A stretch of 64,000 bases of DNA from Aphelidium insulamus (lineage: Eukaryota; Aphelidiomycota; Aphelidea; Aphelidiaceae): assembly GCA_036784855.1 (NCBI GenBank), contig JAZDSV010000003.1:514001-578000 (forward strand), written 5' to 3'. A program made the translations under genes and the position numbers. Below the pieces are notes generated by a model, which saw only the letters and a list, made by a program, of their open reading frames with translations, searched no databases and was not told the DNA's origin. This document shows positions 11,155 through 21,200 of this stretch, one piece after another. Every line of letters starts with the position of its first letter. Position 1 is the stretch's first letter.

Positions 11155-11959
11155 TCAAAGAACGCCCTTTGTGCTGGGCAGCGCGTTGGCTGCCGGGTCA
11201 AAGTCATCCGTGGCTGGCGGATAAGAGAGTGCCTGTCGTAGTGCAAGTGCTAAAGCTTTAAATGCGGCCTCGGCCCTGTACAATGTTAGATATATATATA
11301 TAATATGTATATATATATATATGTGTGTGTGAATCTACATGCCTGTGGTGATCATTGTTGCCTCGCAGCACATCCACATGCAGTGTAAGGCCGGCCTCGG
11401 TGGCAAGTGAGTTGAAAAAGTGCGGCACCATCTCGCAGCTCAGTTGGCCCAGCATTTCACGACGCAGCCCCAGGTCAGCTGTACAATGGCCTCGGTTGGA
11501 CACGTCAACCACACACCGTGCCAGCGCCTCGTCCAGCGGTGCATAAGCATGTCCGAACCTGGAGATGCCCCGTAGAAGCTGCTGCTTGTCACTATTGCTA
11601 CTGTCGTCGTCCTTGTTGTGACCCAGGCCGATCGCGTTACGCAGGCACTTGCCCAGTGTCAGGGCCACATCCTCCACGGTGTGATGGTCATCAATGTGTG
11701 CAGCGTCGGAGCGGTGGACGGTCAGTTGGAGGCGCCAATGTGCGTGCTTGGACAGCGCGTGCAGCATGTGGTCCAGGAAACCGATGCTGACGCGTCATTA
11801 GCGAGACGCGAGAGCGTAAGAGACGGCAGCGTACCCCGTATTGATTTCCGTAGTGCCGGAACCATCGGCGACTGGACCGTACGGCGGCACGGACAGCGAG
11901 CATGATATGTCTGTTTCGGCCGTGGTCCGTCGCACCGTGGCCGATCGTTCTGGGCGCAT
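11155..11959 (-). CDS. HIS3: Imidazoleglycerol-phosphate dehydratase
   Basis: Catalyses the sixth step of histidine synthesis, dehydrating imidazole glycerol phosphate to imidazole acetol phosphate with Mn2+. Exons 11959-11835, 11786-11343 and 11275-11155 give 229 residues, close to the family norm. The metal-binding His clusters are present: DHMLHALSKH, HIDDHHTVED and GNNDHHR, plus APLDEALARCVVDVSNR and LSCEMVPHFFNSL. The C terminus has the usual LPSTKGVL. The second intron must start with GC (GCATGT at 11342-11337) to keep the conserved join DHHR-AEAAFKALA; the later GT would put a stop in frame. The tail end lies 62 bases from the end of the convergent EF-G2 gene. Presence of the gene indicates histidine prototrophy and rules out an animal. 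Confidence 0.96.
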
Positions 11960-12003
11960 TGTGTGCGATATGGCCTTTTGAATTTGTAATTTGTGACTAA
12001 TAC

Positions 12004-12249
12004 ATGGTATTGAATAACTGCCGACTGTCTGCAATACAAGCACGAATACTGATGGAAGCTGAGGGCTGTCGACACTTGACAGGGTCTTCCAATGCATCTG
12101 ATAATCGAACTGCGTCAGTGCCAGACGCCATCAGAGACTTGACAATGAATGGAAGTAATGTGCCTCTCACGGTTATCAAAATAAAATCTCAAAGAAGTTT
12201 TGATATTACAAGTACTTTAGTATGCATGTATTTAATTGTCTTTAAGTAG
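12004..12249 (+). CDS. Possible small ORF divergent from HIS3
   Basis: An 81-codon open frame starting 45 bases from the HIS3 start, on the other strand. Composition is protein-like in the first 60 codons, but there is no motif, signal peptide or visible partner exon. It could be a first exon, a small protein or chance in the HIS3 promoter region. Confidence 0.25.
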   Translation: MVLNNCRLSAIQARILMEAEGCRHLTGSSNASDNRTASVPDAIRDLTMNGSNVPLTVIKIKSQRSFDITSTLVCMYLIVFK

Positions 12250-12542
12250 CGGCTATACCGATGCCTGTTTGACTATCACGTTAGGTGGAGTCAAACTGGA
12301 GTCAAACAGACAGTGGGGAGGCATATTAAGAGGGGGGGACATTACTCAGACTTTACTTTTCACACTGCGCACGTGCAATGGTATAATTAGATATAAATAT
12401 ATGTATATATAGATTGTATAAGCGCGCGGAGCGCGGATAAATTCATAGCTCATATTTATGTAGCGCTAGGGTTACGGTTACGCCGGCTTCAGTCGACTCT
12501 CGCCGCCGCAAACCGCACACTCGCCGCACACACACTTAAAAG
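12250..12542. other. Upstream region of the ALYREF gene
   Basis: No gene seen. It holds an inverted repeat TGTTTGACT/AGTCAAACA (12266-12274 and 12300-12308), with a second direct copy of AGTCAAAC at 12289-12296. There are AT-rich stretches including ATATAAATATATG near 12390. A telomere-like AGGGTTACGGTTACG occurs about 70 bases before the start codon; GGGTTACGG recurs near 14150. Confidence 0.5.
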
Positions 12543-13617
12543 ATGGCAGACGCAGCATCCGCACCGTCCAGCAAACTGGACATGACCCTCGATGACCTGG
12601 TTACCACCAACAAGACGACCAGCCACCGGCGCCGTGGTGGTGCTGGCGGCCGGGGTGGTTCTCGTCGTAGTGGCGGCCGCGGTGGTGCCGCTGGCCGAGG
12701 TGCAGCCGCCGGTCGACGACAGGCGCCCACATCCCTGATCAATAGTCTGGATGACATTGGCTCCAAGCTGCTCATCTCAAATCTGAATTTCGGCGTCACC
12801 GTTGAGGACTTGCGCGTACGTCTCTGGTCATTGGGCCTTATCACTGCTGCTATCCACGTGCTGAGTGTCCCCACTGTATCCACTCCGTACTCTCTGTGTG
12901 TCCTTCACGCGGTCCTTTCTTGGCCACACACACTCGCTACACTTACACTTCCCGTCGCTTCCTCGCTCTATATATCTAAACACTCTGCGCACTCGAACCA
13001 CGCTTACGCACCGCTATTTGCAGGAGTTGTTCCGGCCCTTTGGCGCGCTGAAAAAGACCTCGATTGCGTATGACGCGAACGGACGCAGCCAGGGCTCTGG
13101 CGAAGTTATCTTTGTTCGAAAGGCTGATGCCGTCACCGCAATGCGAAAGTACAACGGCGTCGCGCTGGACGGCCGCAAGATGGTGATGGAGTTGACCACC
13201 ACTGCCGGTGCTCTCGTTTCTAATCCGTACGCCCATCACACACTTGTCGCCGCCAGTCACGCTTGTTGTCTGTTTCTTATCGCTGCTGTGCACAGCTTGA
13301 TAGGATGTCAACTGCTGGCGGCCTTTGCTAACTTTATGATTAACGATGGATAATGGGTAGGCGAGCGAGGCTTAGTGGTTTGCCGGCTGAAAGCCATCGC
13401 GGAGCCGGTCGTCGCAGAGGACGCGGCGGTGCCAGCGGTGCCAAGCGAGAAAAGAAGGCGCCGAAAACGGCGGAACAACTGGACGCTGAGATGGACACGT
13501 ACATGACAAACGCCGATGAGGTTTGTTAGCAATAGCCAGTGCACGTCATGTCCCATTCTAACTTGCTATTCCCCGCTTCAGCCGGCCAACGCTGGAGATG
13601 TCGCCATGGCGCTATGA
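12543..13617 (+). CDS. ALYREF: ALYREF/Yra1 mRNA export adaptor
   Basis: RNA-binding adaptor of the TREX complex, linking spliced mRNA to the Mex67/NXF1 exporter in the nucleus. Exon 1 (12543-12815) encodes a short acidic start MTLDDLVTTN, the conserved UAP56-binding-type segment, an RG-rich stretch, and the first part of the RRM (KLLISNLNFGVTVEDLR). Exon 2 (13024-13226) completes the RRM (ELFRPFGALKKTSIAYD through GVALDGRKMVMEL). Exon 3 (from 13361 or 13376 to 13520) gives the RGG-like basic region and the C-terminal helix, where TAEQLDAEMDTYM matches the family's end motif. Exon 4 is 13582-13617. Phases close for either exon-3 start; which acceptor is used is unresolved. The domain order RG-RRM-RG-helix is diagnostic. 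Confidence 0.93.
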
Positions 13618-14209
13618 GCTGCGAAGCTAATGCCGTGTGAACTAGCGGAGAGTGTTCAAAGAAATTCTAAAGAGAATATTAGTAGTAACTGACGCTGTTG
13701 CCACCTGTGATCTGATGCGGCTATACATTGTGTGCTATATGCATCATATGTGCTGATAAGTTATGCTGAAAACGTATGTAACATGGCACTGGATGGGTCC
13801 ATTCGCGTCATCTAAAGCAGCTTATGATCACTTACACACCTAAACAATCAGCATTTCATGCAAATAAAGTATTGTTGACGGCCTCGTAGAACGGTGCGCG
13901 TGAAAAAAGGCGCGCACCGATGAATTGATCGCCACTGGTCAGGTGATCTACTCCGTGTACAATGCCGTCCAGACACTGAGCTGTCTGAGCAGATAATCAT
14001 CCGGAGCATATAATTCATATTTGCTAGTGCGCACGCTTAGCAGCCAGTGTGTGTGCTCTGGCTGCTGGTACTCATCATATTTTGTTTTTGTTTTTCACAC
14101 TAACAGCAGGTTAAGGTTGAGTATAAATATATAGTTACTTGGGTCAGGGTTACGGCAACTGTTGACCACACACACAATGCCGGTAACAATTCCAACAAAA
14201 CCGCATCTA
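13618..14209. other. Intergenic, no gene seen
   Basis: Between convergent ALYREF and the Q-rich gene. It contains AATAAA (about 13863-13868), suitable as a 3'-end signal for ALYREF, a short GTATAAATATATAG AT-rich stretch near 14120, and a GGGTTACGG copy near 14150. No conserved reading frame or tRNA was found. Confidence 0.5.
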
Positions 14210-16545
14210 TTATCTGAATTGTCCCGGCTGCATAGCGGCCACCAGCGGAACATCGTCGTCAGCATCGCGCTGTTGTCGCAACATTCCCGCACCCAGCGGA
14301 ACATTATCATCAGCAGCATTATCGTGACGCTGAGCCATCATCATCATTATGGGCGCACCAGGTGACATTCCGTACGCTTGCTGCTGCGCGTGATATTGCT
14401 GTTGCTGTTGACCAGGCTGCATCATATGCGGGGGCATGGCTCCGTAAAATTGTTGCTGTGGCTGCTGTTGCTGTTGCGGTGGTGGTGGAAGCGAAGAGAC
14501 TCCTTGCTTGCGGGGATCATAGCGAATGGCCGCCACAAGATTCCGTTCACCCACGCCTTGCATACGATTCTGCTTGCCATTCTTGACCGTCTCCAGCAGC
14601 GTACCTTGTCCACCCACTTTGGGTTGCTCCTCCTGCATCCATGCGGGCATCTCAGGCCGGGTGCGGAGGGCCGAGTACTGTTGTGGTGGCTGCATCTGTT
14701 GCTTGTTCATGGCCACTTGCAGTTGCTGCTGTTGCTGATACATTTGCGCCTGAGACTGATACTGTTGCTGCGGTGGCTGTTGCTGCTGCTGTTGAAGTGG
14801 CGTGGACTGCGTCATGTAGGAAGACATTTGTGGTGGCATTGGTGCGCCCAAGGGAAACATTGGCGTTCTGCCGTACTGTCCCTGCATGCCACTTGCATAC
14901 GCCATCATTGCTTGTTGCTGTTGCTGCTGCTGCTGAAGTTGAAACTGCTGCAGCTGAGGCGGCTGGGGTGGCGGCCGGAATGATGGACGCGGACCGCCAT
15001 CGCTCGGGTAACGAACATTGGACACCGAGTCGAACGGTGTCAGATCGTCGTACGGCGCGTCCATCACGGGCGGCGATGGGACCATATTGTACTGCGGATA
15101 GGCCTGAGAGTTGTACGGCTCGGGTGCTTGCATCACTGGTGGCGGGCCGCCGTAGTACGCCGGATAGCCCGGAGGCATCTGCGGCACTGGCAGTCCCTGC
15201 GGCACCCCAAATGGCATCATTGTTGGCGGGGCACCGGGTGCCATCCCGTATGGATGCAGCGGCCATCCAGCGTACATCTGCTGCTGCTGTTGTTGTTGCA
15301 GCTGCTGATGCTGCAGGAGGAACTGCTCTTGCTGGTGCTGTTGCAGAATGGCGGCATGGTCGGGGAGACCCGGCGAACTGCTGCCTTGCGGTGGCTGCAT
15401 GCGTCCCGCCTCCACGGTGGGCGAGTAAGTGTTGTCGGCGCCAGCATTCCTCTGTGCGGTCGCCAGTTTGCGCGTGCCAGACTGTTCTCGACGCCGTGCT
15501 GGTTTGTGAGCGGTGGCCTCCTTTGCATGGAGACCGGCAGGGGATTCCCGGCTACCGCCACTGCGTGGACGCTCTGAGGGCAATGCTGCTGATGCCGTGC
15601 TCTCCGTCGCGGTACTGCTGCTGCTGCTTCCGCTCCCAGTGCCACTGCTTGTTGGCGTGCTCGCACTTCCCGTACTCGTGGTCACACTGCTTTCGTCTTG
15701 GCCACCAGGGCTGCGGGCATTTGCAGCAGCAGGTTTCACGACGGCGGCAAAAGACTTTTTGGTCCGCGGTCGGGGCGCTTGTGGTTCGCCATCCGCCGCC
15801 GCCGGTGTAATCAGATCTCCGTCTGCACCACTCACGCTGGTGTCAAGCTTGGCCTTGCTGTGCAGCGCCGTCGACAGAGCCGTAAGCTCATCGGCCAGGC
15901 GGGGTGACTCGATGGGCGCGTCGCCGGCAGCCACGCCGCTGCCCTTGACAGAGAGCGTGTGGCGCAGTTGCTGTTGCCTTGTGCGCCGCCGTGGTGGTTT
16001 AGATCGCGGCGACGACGGGGACGGCGATGCTGCACGCTGTGTGGGCACTGCAGCGGTCAGTACCGGCAGTGGTGGTGGTGGAGGAGTTTCCGGGGCCACC
16101 AGCTGTTCCGCGAGTGGCGGCGCCCGCATAGCTGCTGCAACGCGTTAGAGCCGTGAGCGCTGATACCAACACGCTTATGGATACCTCTGGAGGACTTTGG
16201 TTTGGCGTCATCGGCACGGGATGCAGTGGTGGTAGTGGTACGTGTGCCGTCCGATGTGGCAGAGGACTCGGTCGCGCTGGACGCTGCTGACGAAACAGTC
16301 GGCGACGATGCACTGCTCTCGGTAGTATCGGTCTTGCTGGATGCAGACGGAGCGGAGCTTGCCGTCACACTACTCTTTTCCTTTGCCGAAGAAGATGTTG
16401 TGGCCGTGGACGTTGTGGCCGTGGATGCCGTAGCTGTGCTACTTGTTGCGCCATTACCGCTACTGCTACCAGTGCTACCGTCATCGCTGCTGCTGTCACG
16501 TCTGGCTGCAACTCTTTGCTGCACTTTGGCGCGCCGGCTGCTCAT
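14210..16545 (-). CDS. Low-complexity Q/P-rich protein, unknown function
   Basis: Exons 16545-16185 and 16134-14210 join in phase to 761 residues. The first ~120 residues are almost only S, T and A after a short basic start (SSRRAKVQQRVAARR). The middle is basic and S/P-rich. The C-terminal half is rich in Q, P, M, Y and G with many short poly-Q runs. One more ordered patch near the C-terminal third reads PAWMQEEQPKVGGQGTLLETVKNGKQNRM. The last 50 residues hold two copies of a DDxVPL motif (DDNVPLGAGM, DDDVPLVAAM), a short acidic pattern seen near the ends of many fungal proteins. A prion-like or RNA-granule protein would fit the composition, but no family is recognised. Antisense frames through this exon are mirror images of the Q codons. 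Confidence 0.7.
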
Positions 16546-17185
16546 CAAGATGCGTGCGGATGTATGAATGTATGGATGAATATGTGTGCGTGTCTATACC
16601 AAGTATGTATGAAGATGGCCATCTGTGGCAGCTGCCGGCATCCAACTGGTTCTCCGCCGTCGTCATGGCAACATCACTGTTCAATCATATTTGCCTGCCA
16701 GACAGTCTGGCTTGTATGCAACTGAATAGTCTGGCCCGACTAATTCAGCTGCTTATTAGGCGCCATATATTAGTCGCACGCCATGGCTCATGTTCCGATT
16801 GAATAGCAACATTATTATTATTGTTATCACACTATAATTGCAGTTGCATGTTACATACATAGACGCCGTATATTTGTCGGGTGCCATGGCTCATGTTCTG
16901 ATTGTATAGCGCGTGCCGAATGCTTTAGTGCCTGCGATACACTTTTACGCACCATGTACACTACAAATTAATCGTGATACTTTATATCTACCGATGTATG
17001 TGATTTACTCCCTGCCGGATGTGATGGCGGGTAACATGAAAAAATTAGCAGAGTTCCAGAACGGGCAATAATTAAGCACCAACCAATCAGTGCGCTCCGT
17101 TGTAGCCGTGCTTAAGCAGAATATCATCACATCACATAGTTGAACTCTTACACTCTTGCCTGCTTGCACATACCCTCTGAACCAG

Positions 17186-17218
<33 letters not shown>
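16546..17218. other. Intergenic region with a duplicated ~48-bp block
   Basis: No gene seen between the two divergent genes. It holds two imperfect direct copies of a ~48-bp sequence (about 16759-16807 and 16862-16910) and a (CA)n tract at about 17188-17217, just before the next start codon. Confidence 0.6.
16759..16910. repeat. Imperfect ~48-bp direct repeat pair, 103-bp offset
   Basis: Both copies contain GCCATGGCTCATGTTC followed by a near-identical tail ending ATAGC, and share a diverged leader (GCGCCATATATTAGTCG against GACGCCGTATATTTGTCG). They lie in the upstream region shared by two divergent genes. Confidence 0.75.
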
Positions 17219-17219
<1 letters not shown>

Positions 17220-18133
17220 TGATAAATCTGCATGTAATAGTAATCACGGTTTGGATCGTACTGATGCAGAGTGCCAGCGTGCAAGCCGACTGTTGCCACA
17301 CCGTAACCCTGCTGTACAACAGCTTCCAAATGAAGTTTGTGGCCACCAATGTGTCCACACCGCTGTCCATGAAGTACGTGTTCGACTCGACGAGCGTGGT
17401 GTGGACACAGACCCCGGGTGCACAGTGCGGCGACGGTGTACTCAGCGGCTCGCAGACAGTGTTTGACTGCACATTCGACTACGTGGCCGGCACCACCAGT
17501 CTCATGTCATTTGACCCTACCACCAAACGCAATGCCACCTCCACCCTCTATGTCAACGGGGACCTGTGTCCGGAGCGCGACTGGTGCACACTGTTCAGCA
17601 ATGCGCCCGACGATCCTACCTCGACCTACCAGGACCCGGACAAGATCCATTTGGGCGCGTTGGGCTCCATGCCACGCACCGTGTTCTGGGCCGTGCTCGT
17701 GGCATTTGTTTGCGGCCTGTTTCTGTTTGGTCTGGCAGCATATGTGCGGTTGCGCCTGCAGAAGAAGGGCGTGGCGGATGGAGATGCGGAGAGCGCGTCT
17801 AAAACACTCGATGATGCTGCGCCACCCGTGACCGCCACCACTACCAATGCAACCAGCCAAGGCAGCAGTGCGGCCGACGCGAAACAAGGTTCGGTCGGCG
17901 GCAATGCTGACGGTGACAGGGCTATTGAAGATGACGACGACCTGCCGCTCGGACAGCAGCAAAAGAATGTGCGCGCCGAAGAGGCTAAACAGCAACGATC
18001 ACGCAAACGCGACACGCTCACCTCACGCATTGAGTGGAAGGAGGCGCGCGGACCTGCACACGTCAACACCACTCGTACCAGCATCCATCCGCCGACCCGG
18101 TCCAGCAGACACTTGCCCGCACCAAAGCGCTAG
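17219..18133 (+). CDS. Type I membrane protein with signal peptide, unknown function
   Basis: A single-exon frame of 304 residues. Residues 1-23 form a signal peptide (MINLHVIVITVWIVLMQSAS). The extracytoplasmic part, to about residue 160, has several Cys (CCHT, QCGDG, DCTF, CPERDWC) and NxT/S sites. A transmembrane helix follows (TVFWAVLVAFVCGLFLFGL), then a basic stop-transfer (RLRLQKK). The ~125-residue tail is acidic then basic and carries DDDDLPLGQQQ, another DDxPLG motif like that in the Q-rich neighbour. The start was chosen because it opens directly into the signal peptide. It sits right after a CA microsatellite. The overall plan suggests a cell-surface receptor or wall protein, but no family is recognised. 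Confidence 0.75.
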
Positions 18134-18210
18134 CGCTCATTGTACAGAAATATATCTACAAAAATATTCTATGCGCATGCAAATGCACTATATACACAGC
18201 TACCACTCTC

Positions 18211-21200
18211 TCAGACTGCCCGGCTTACCGGCCGTTCTGCATCCGGCGCGCAAAACTTGTCCGGCACAAGCAGGAAATACTTTTCCATCGAGTCCCGAAA
18301 GCGATTCTTGTACTGTTTTGGCGACACAATTGTGGGCTCGCGGCCGCCACCGCCCAGTATGCCGGTCTCCTTCACCCACGACTCCAGCTTCTTGTCCCAG
18401 GTGAATGTGCGGATAAAGTCCACGATGCCCACGACCAGCTCGTGCCTCTGCTCATCTATTCCCACCAGCAGCGAGTAGTCCATCACATTCAGCTTTGACA
18501 GGAAGAGTGTGTCATTCCACACTGAGGCGCGGAGAAGCTTCTTGCTGTGCTCGCGAATAAACAGCGGCGACTCGTTCAGTGCTGTCCAGTTAGTGAGCGT
18601 GGCGACAATTACTGTCTATGAAATTAGACAACGTACATTCAATAAGATTCTCATCTAGCAGCACTTCGTTCTGCTTGCCGGTGGATTGCACGTGTCGATT
18701 ACGCGCCGACCCTTTCAAGTCAAATATGCGGGTGATGCGTCGGTCGTAAAACAGATTTTCCATCACCAGCACATCAATCTTCATGGATCTCCCAGTGACA
18801 CTGTTCTTGAACCCTATACGGTACACACCCAGGATCTTGGCCAGCACCGTTGGTAGCTCGTGGAACAGCGCCTGTGTCATGTACTCAAAATACGACGATG
18901 CGAAGCGGAGGAACGCGTCCATTTCCGCCTTGCTCATCTGCTTCATCATGTAACGATCGTCGCGCGTCTTGAAGAAGTAGCTGCCACTCTGGCCGCCCCG
19001 CGCATGCCATCGGCTACATCGCGACAGACTGTGCACATATGTCGCTTCGCATCCACAGTTGCGCCGCAGTGCATTGAACTGATCGGCAAAGTAGACGCGG
19101 CAGTAGCACTTGGCTGGGCCAGCTGAAAATTCATACTTGATATGCGCGCCGTCGGAGCGGAGAAATGCTTCGTCAGTCATGTCGTCACTGGGCGGAACGG
19201 CAAATAGGCGAGACAGTGCGGGTCGACCGGCGGAGTCACTGCTAGGTCCAGGTTGGCCCATTGATTCGTGCTTTTTGGTGTCCGGCATGTTCGCCGTGTC
19301 CATGGACGCAGGTGAGGTGTCATTCTCTTCCGCAGTGCTTGCAGCGTCCAGTGCACTTAATCGCGATACCACGCTTAGATCATTCATTTCCAACGCCGTT
19401 GGTCCCAAACGGTCAAGACGCACGGTATCTGAGCGCTGCTGGCTGCTGCCGCCGTCCGCAGGAAAATTCGACGATGCAACATGGCGCAGTCGCTTTTCTT
19501 GATCCTGATACTGACGCGAGCTGAGTGCAAATGCCACGATTGACGACGGCTCATCTTCACGCACTACAATGTCCGACTCGGCGATAAAGTGTTCCGTCAG
19601 GTTGCTAGACGGCTGGGTAAGTCATCCCTCATTAATGTGCATTGAAATACACATCCAGACTTACAATGGGTACGCCAGAGGTTTTACTTCGATCAGCTCA
19701 TTTAAGAAGGAATATTCGCCGCCAAGCAGCGTGGTTGGTACCGTCGATGCAGCATTTCCGGGCAGGCTGTTTTGTGCCCAAAAGTCCTTGAATGTCTTCA
19801 TCAAACTCAGCCGTTCCCCGTCTGCTACCAGTTGCTGCGTGTTGGCCAGCAAGTCCGAAGTTGGAGGGGCGGTGTCGCTGCGGATTGAGTAGGAGGAGCT
19901 GGATGCAGTATCGCGACGATGGATCGACTCCTCGAGGCCGGGTGACTTTGTTGTCGATGCGTCCGACACAAGATCGACTTTGAGCTCGGGAATAGGGCCT
20001 GTTGAGATATCGACAGCATCGCCACACCTGTAGCACTTTGTTCTGTCAATTTCGTTATCCAAGTCGTTCATAATCGATGCCAGAGAGTGATCCTCGTTTA
20101 GGCAATGATTTGAATCATCGGCTCTATCGTAGTAGGAAGTCAGAATAGCAGCGTACGGTTCTTCCAACACAGGCAACGTTAATCGGCCTTCATCGTCAGC
20201 AACTGATACAGTTGACGATTGCTGTGGTCGTACATGACGACTAAACTGCAAATGATACTGGCATAGCACTACCAGGCCGTCACGCAGTTTGCTTGCGGCT
20301 TCTAGATGAATCGGCATACGCAGAGACAACAAATCGTCCTCAAGAGCTTTGAAGGCATCCATTCCTCCAGCAGGTTGCGTAGACCTAGGCTCGTCGAGAT
20401 CCATTTCATAGCGAGGCATTGATGATCGCTCCAGTTTCGGGAGGTCAGTTGAACCCCAATCAACCGCAACTCCATTGTTGGACCATGTTTCTAGGCCAAG
20501 AGTGCCATTGATAAGCACAGGTGGGTCCATTGCGTCCGCCGTGAAGACGGCTATGGTATGCGGCCGGCGGTCAGTCCGGATGTTTGCAATGTCTACCATC
20601 GTGTTGCCTCCACTACCGTCAGCCGTCTCCCGATCCGGGACAAATCGGCGAGATTGCATGGTGCTTGTGTAGCGTTTCTCCATTTTCTCCGTCAACATGT
20701 ACTTCCGAATCAGGCCCGCAAACTCCCGGTCCCATTCCATACAATTTTCGAAAAGGACTGCCCTTACTCGGTTGAGCGCGCAGTAATCGGTTGCGGCTGT
20801 GTCCAGATACACTTCTTGAAGTAATTGCAACAGTTGGATCCGCTCTGTAGGAGCCTTTTTTGACAGCTCAAGCACCAAAGTCTTCAAATCTCTGCTCTAT
20901 AACGATTAACATCAAGTAAATGACTGAATGGATGTATAATCTGGAACAATATGCATACCTTCAAGGCTCTCCCGGCATCTTCCGCGTGAAATGCATTGAG
21001 ACGGTCTAGGACGGACTTGTAGAATGCTGACACGCAGCCGCGAATTGAGTCCAGCTCGAGATTTTTCAGCTGCACCATCGATGATGAGGTCACTTTGAGA
21101 TGCAGCGGCGGAGAAAAAACTTCAAACAAGTCTGCGGTGTCATATTCAAATCGCACAGCCAAATTATTGAGCCCAAAGTAGCGAATGTGGTCAGTTGATA

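Noticed and set aside
11331..11340. GT donor just downstream in the second HIS3 intron
   Set aside because: Using it shifts the frame into a stop and breaks the invariant DHHR-AEAAFKALA join; the GC donor keeps it.
14378..14983. Leu-rich plus-strand frame resembling membrane helices
   Set aside because: It is the antisense of CAG/CAA-rich exon sequence, which reads as Leu codons on the other strand.
15513..16148. A 211-codon plus-strand frame rich in V and A
   Set aside because: Antisense shadow of the Q-rich gene; composition is the mirror of its S/T/A/P codons.
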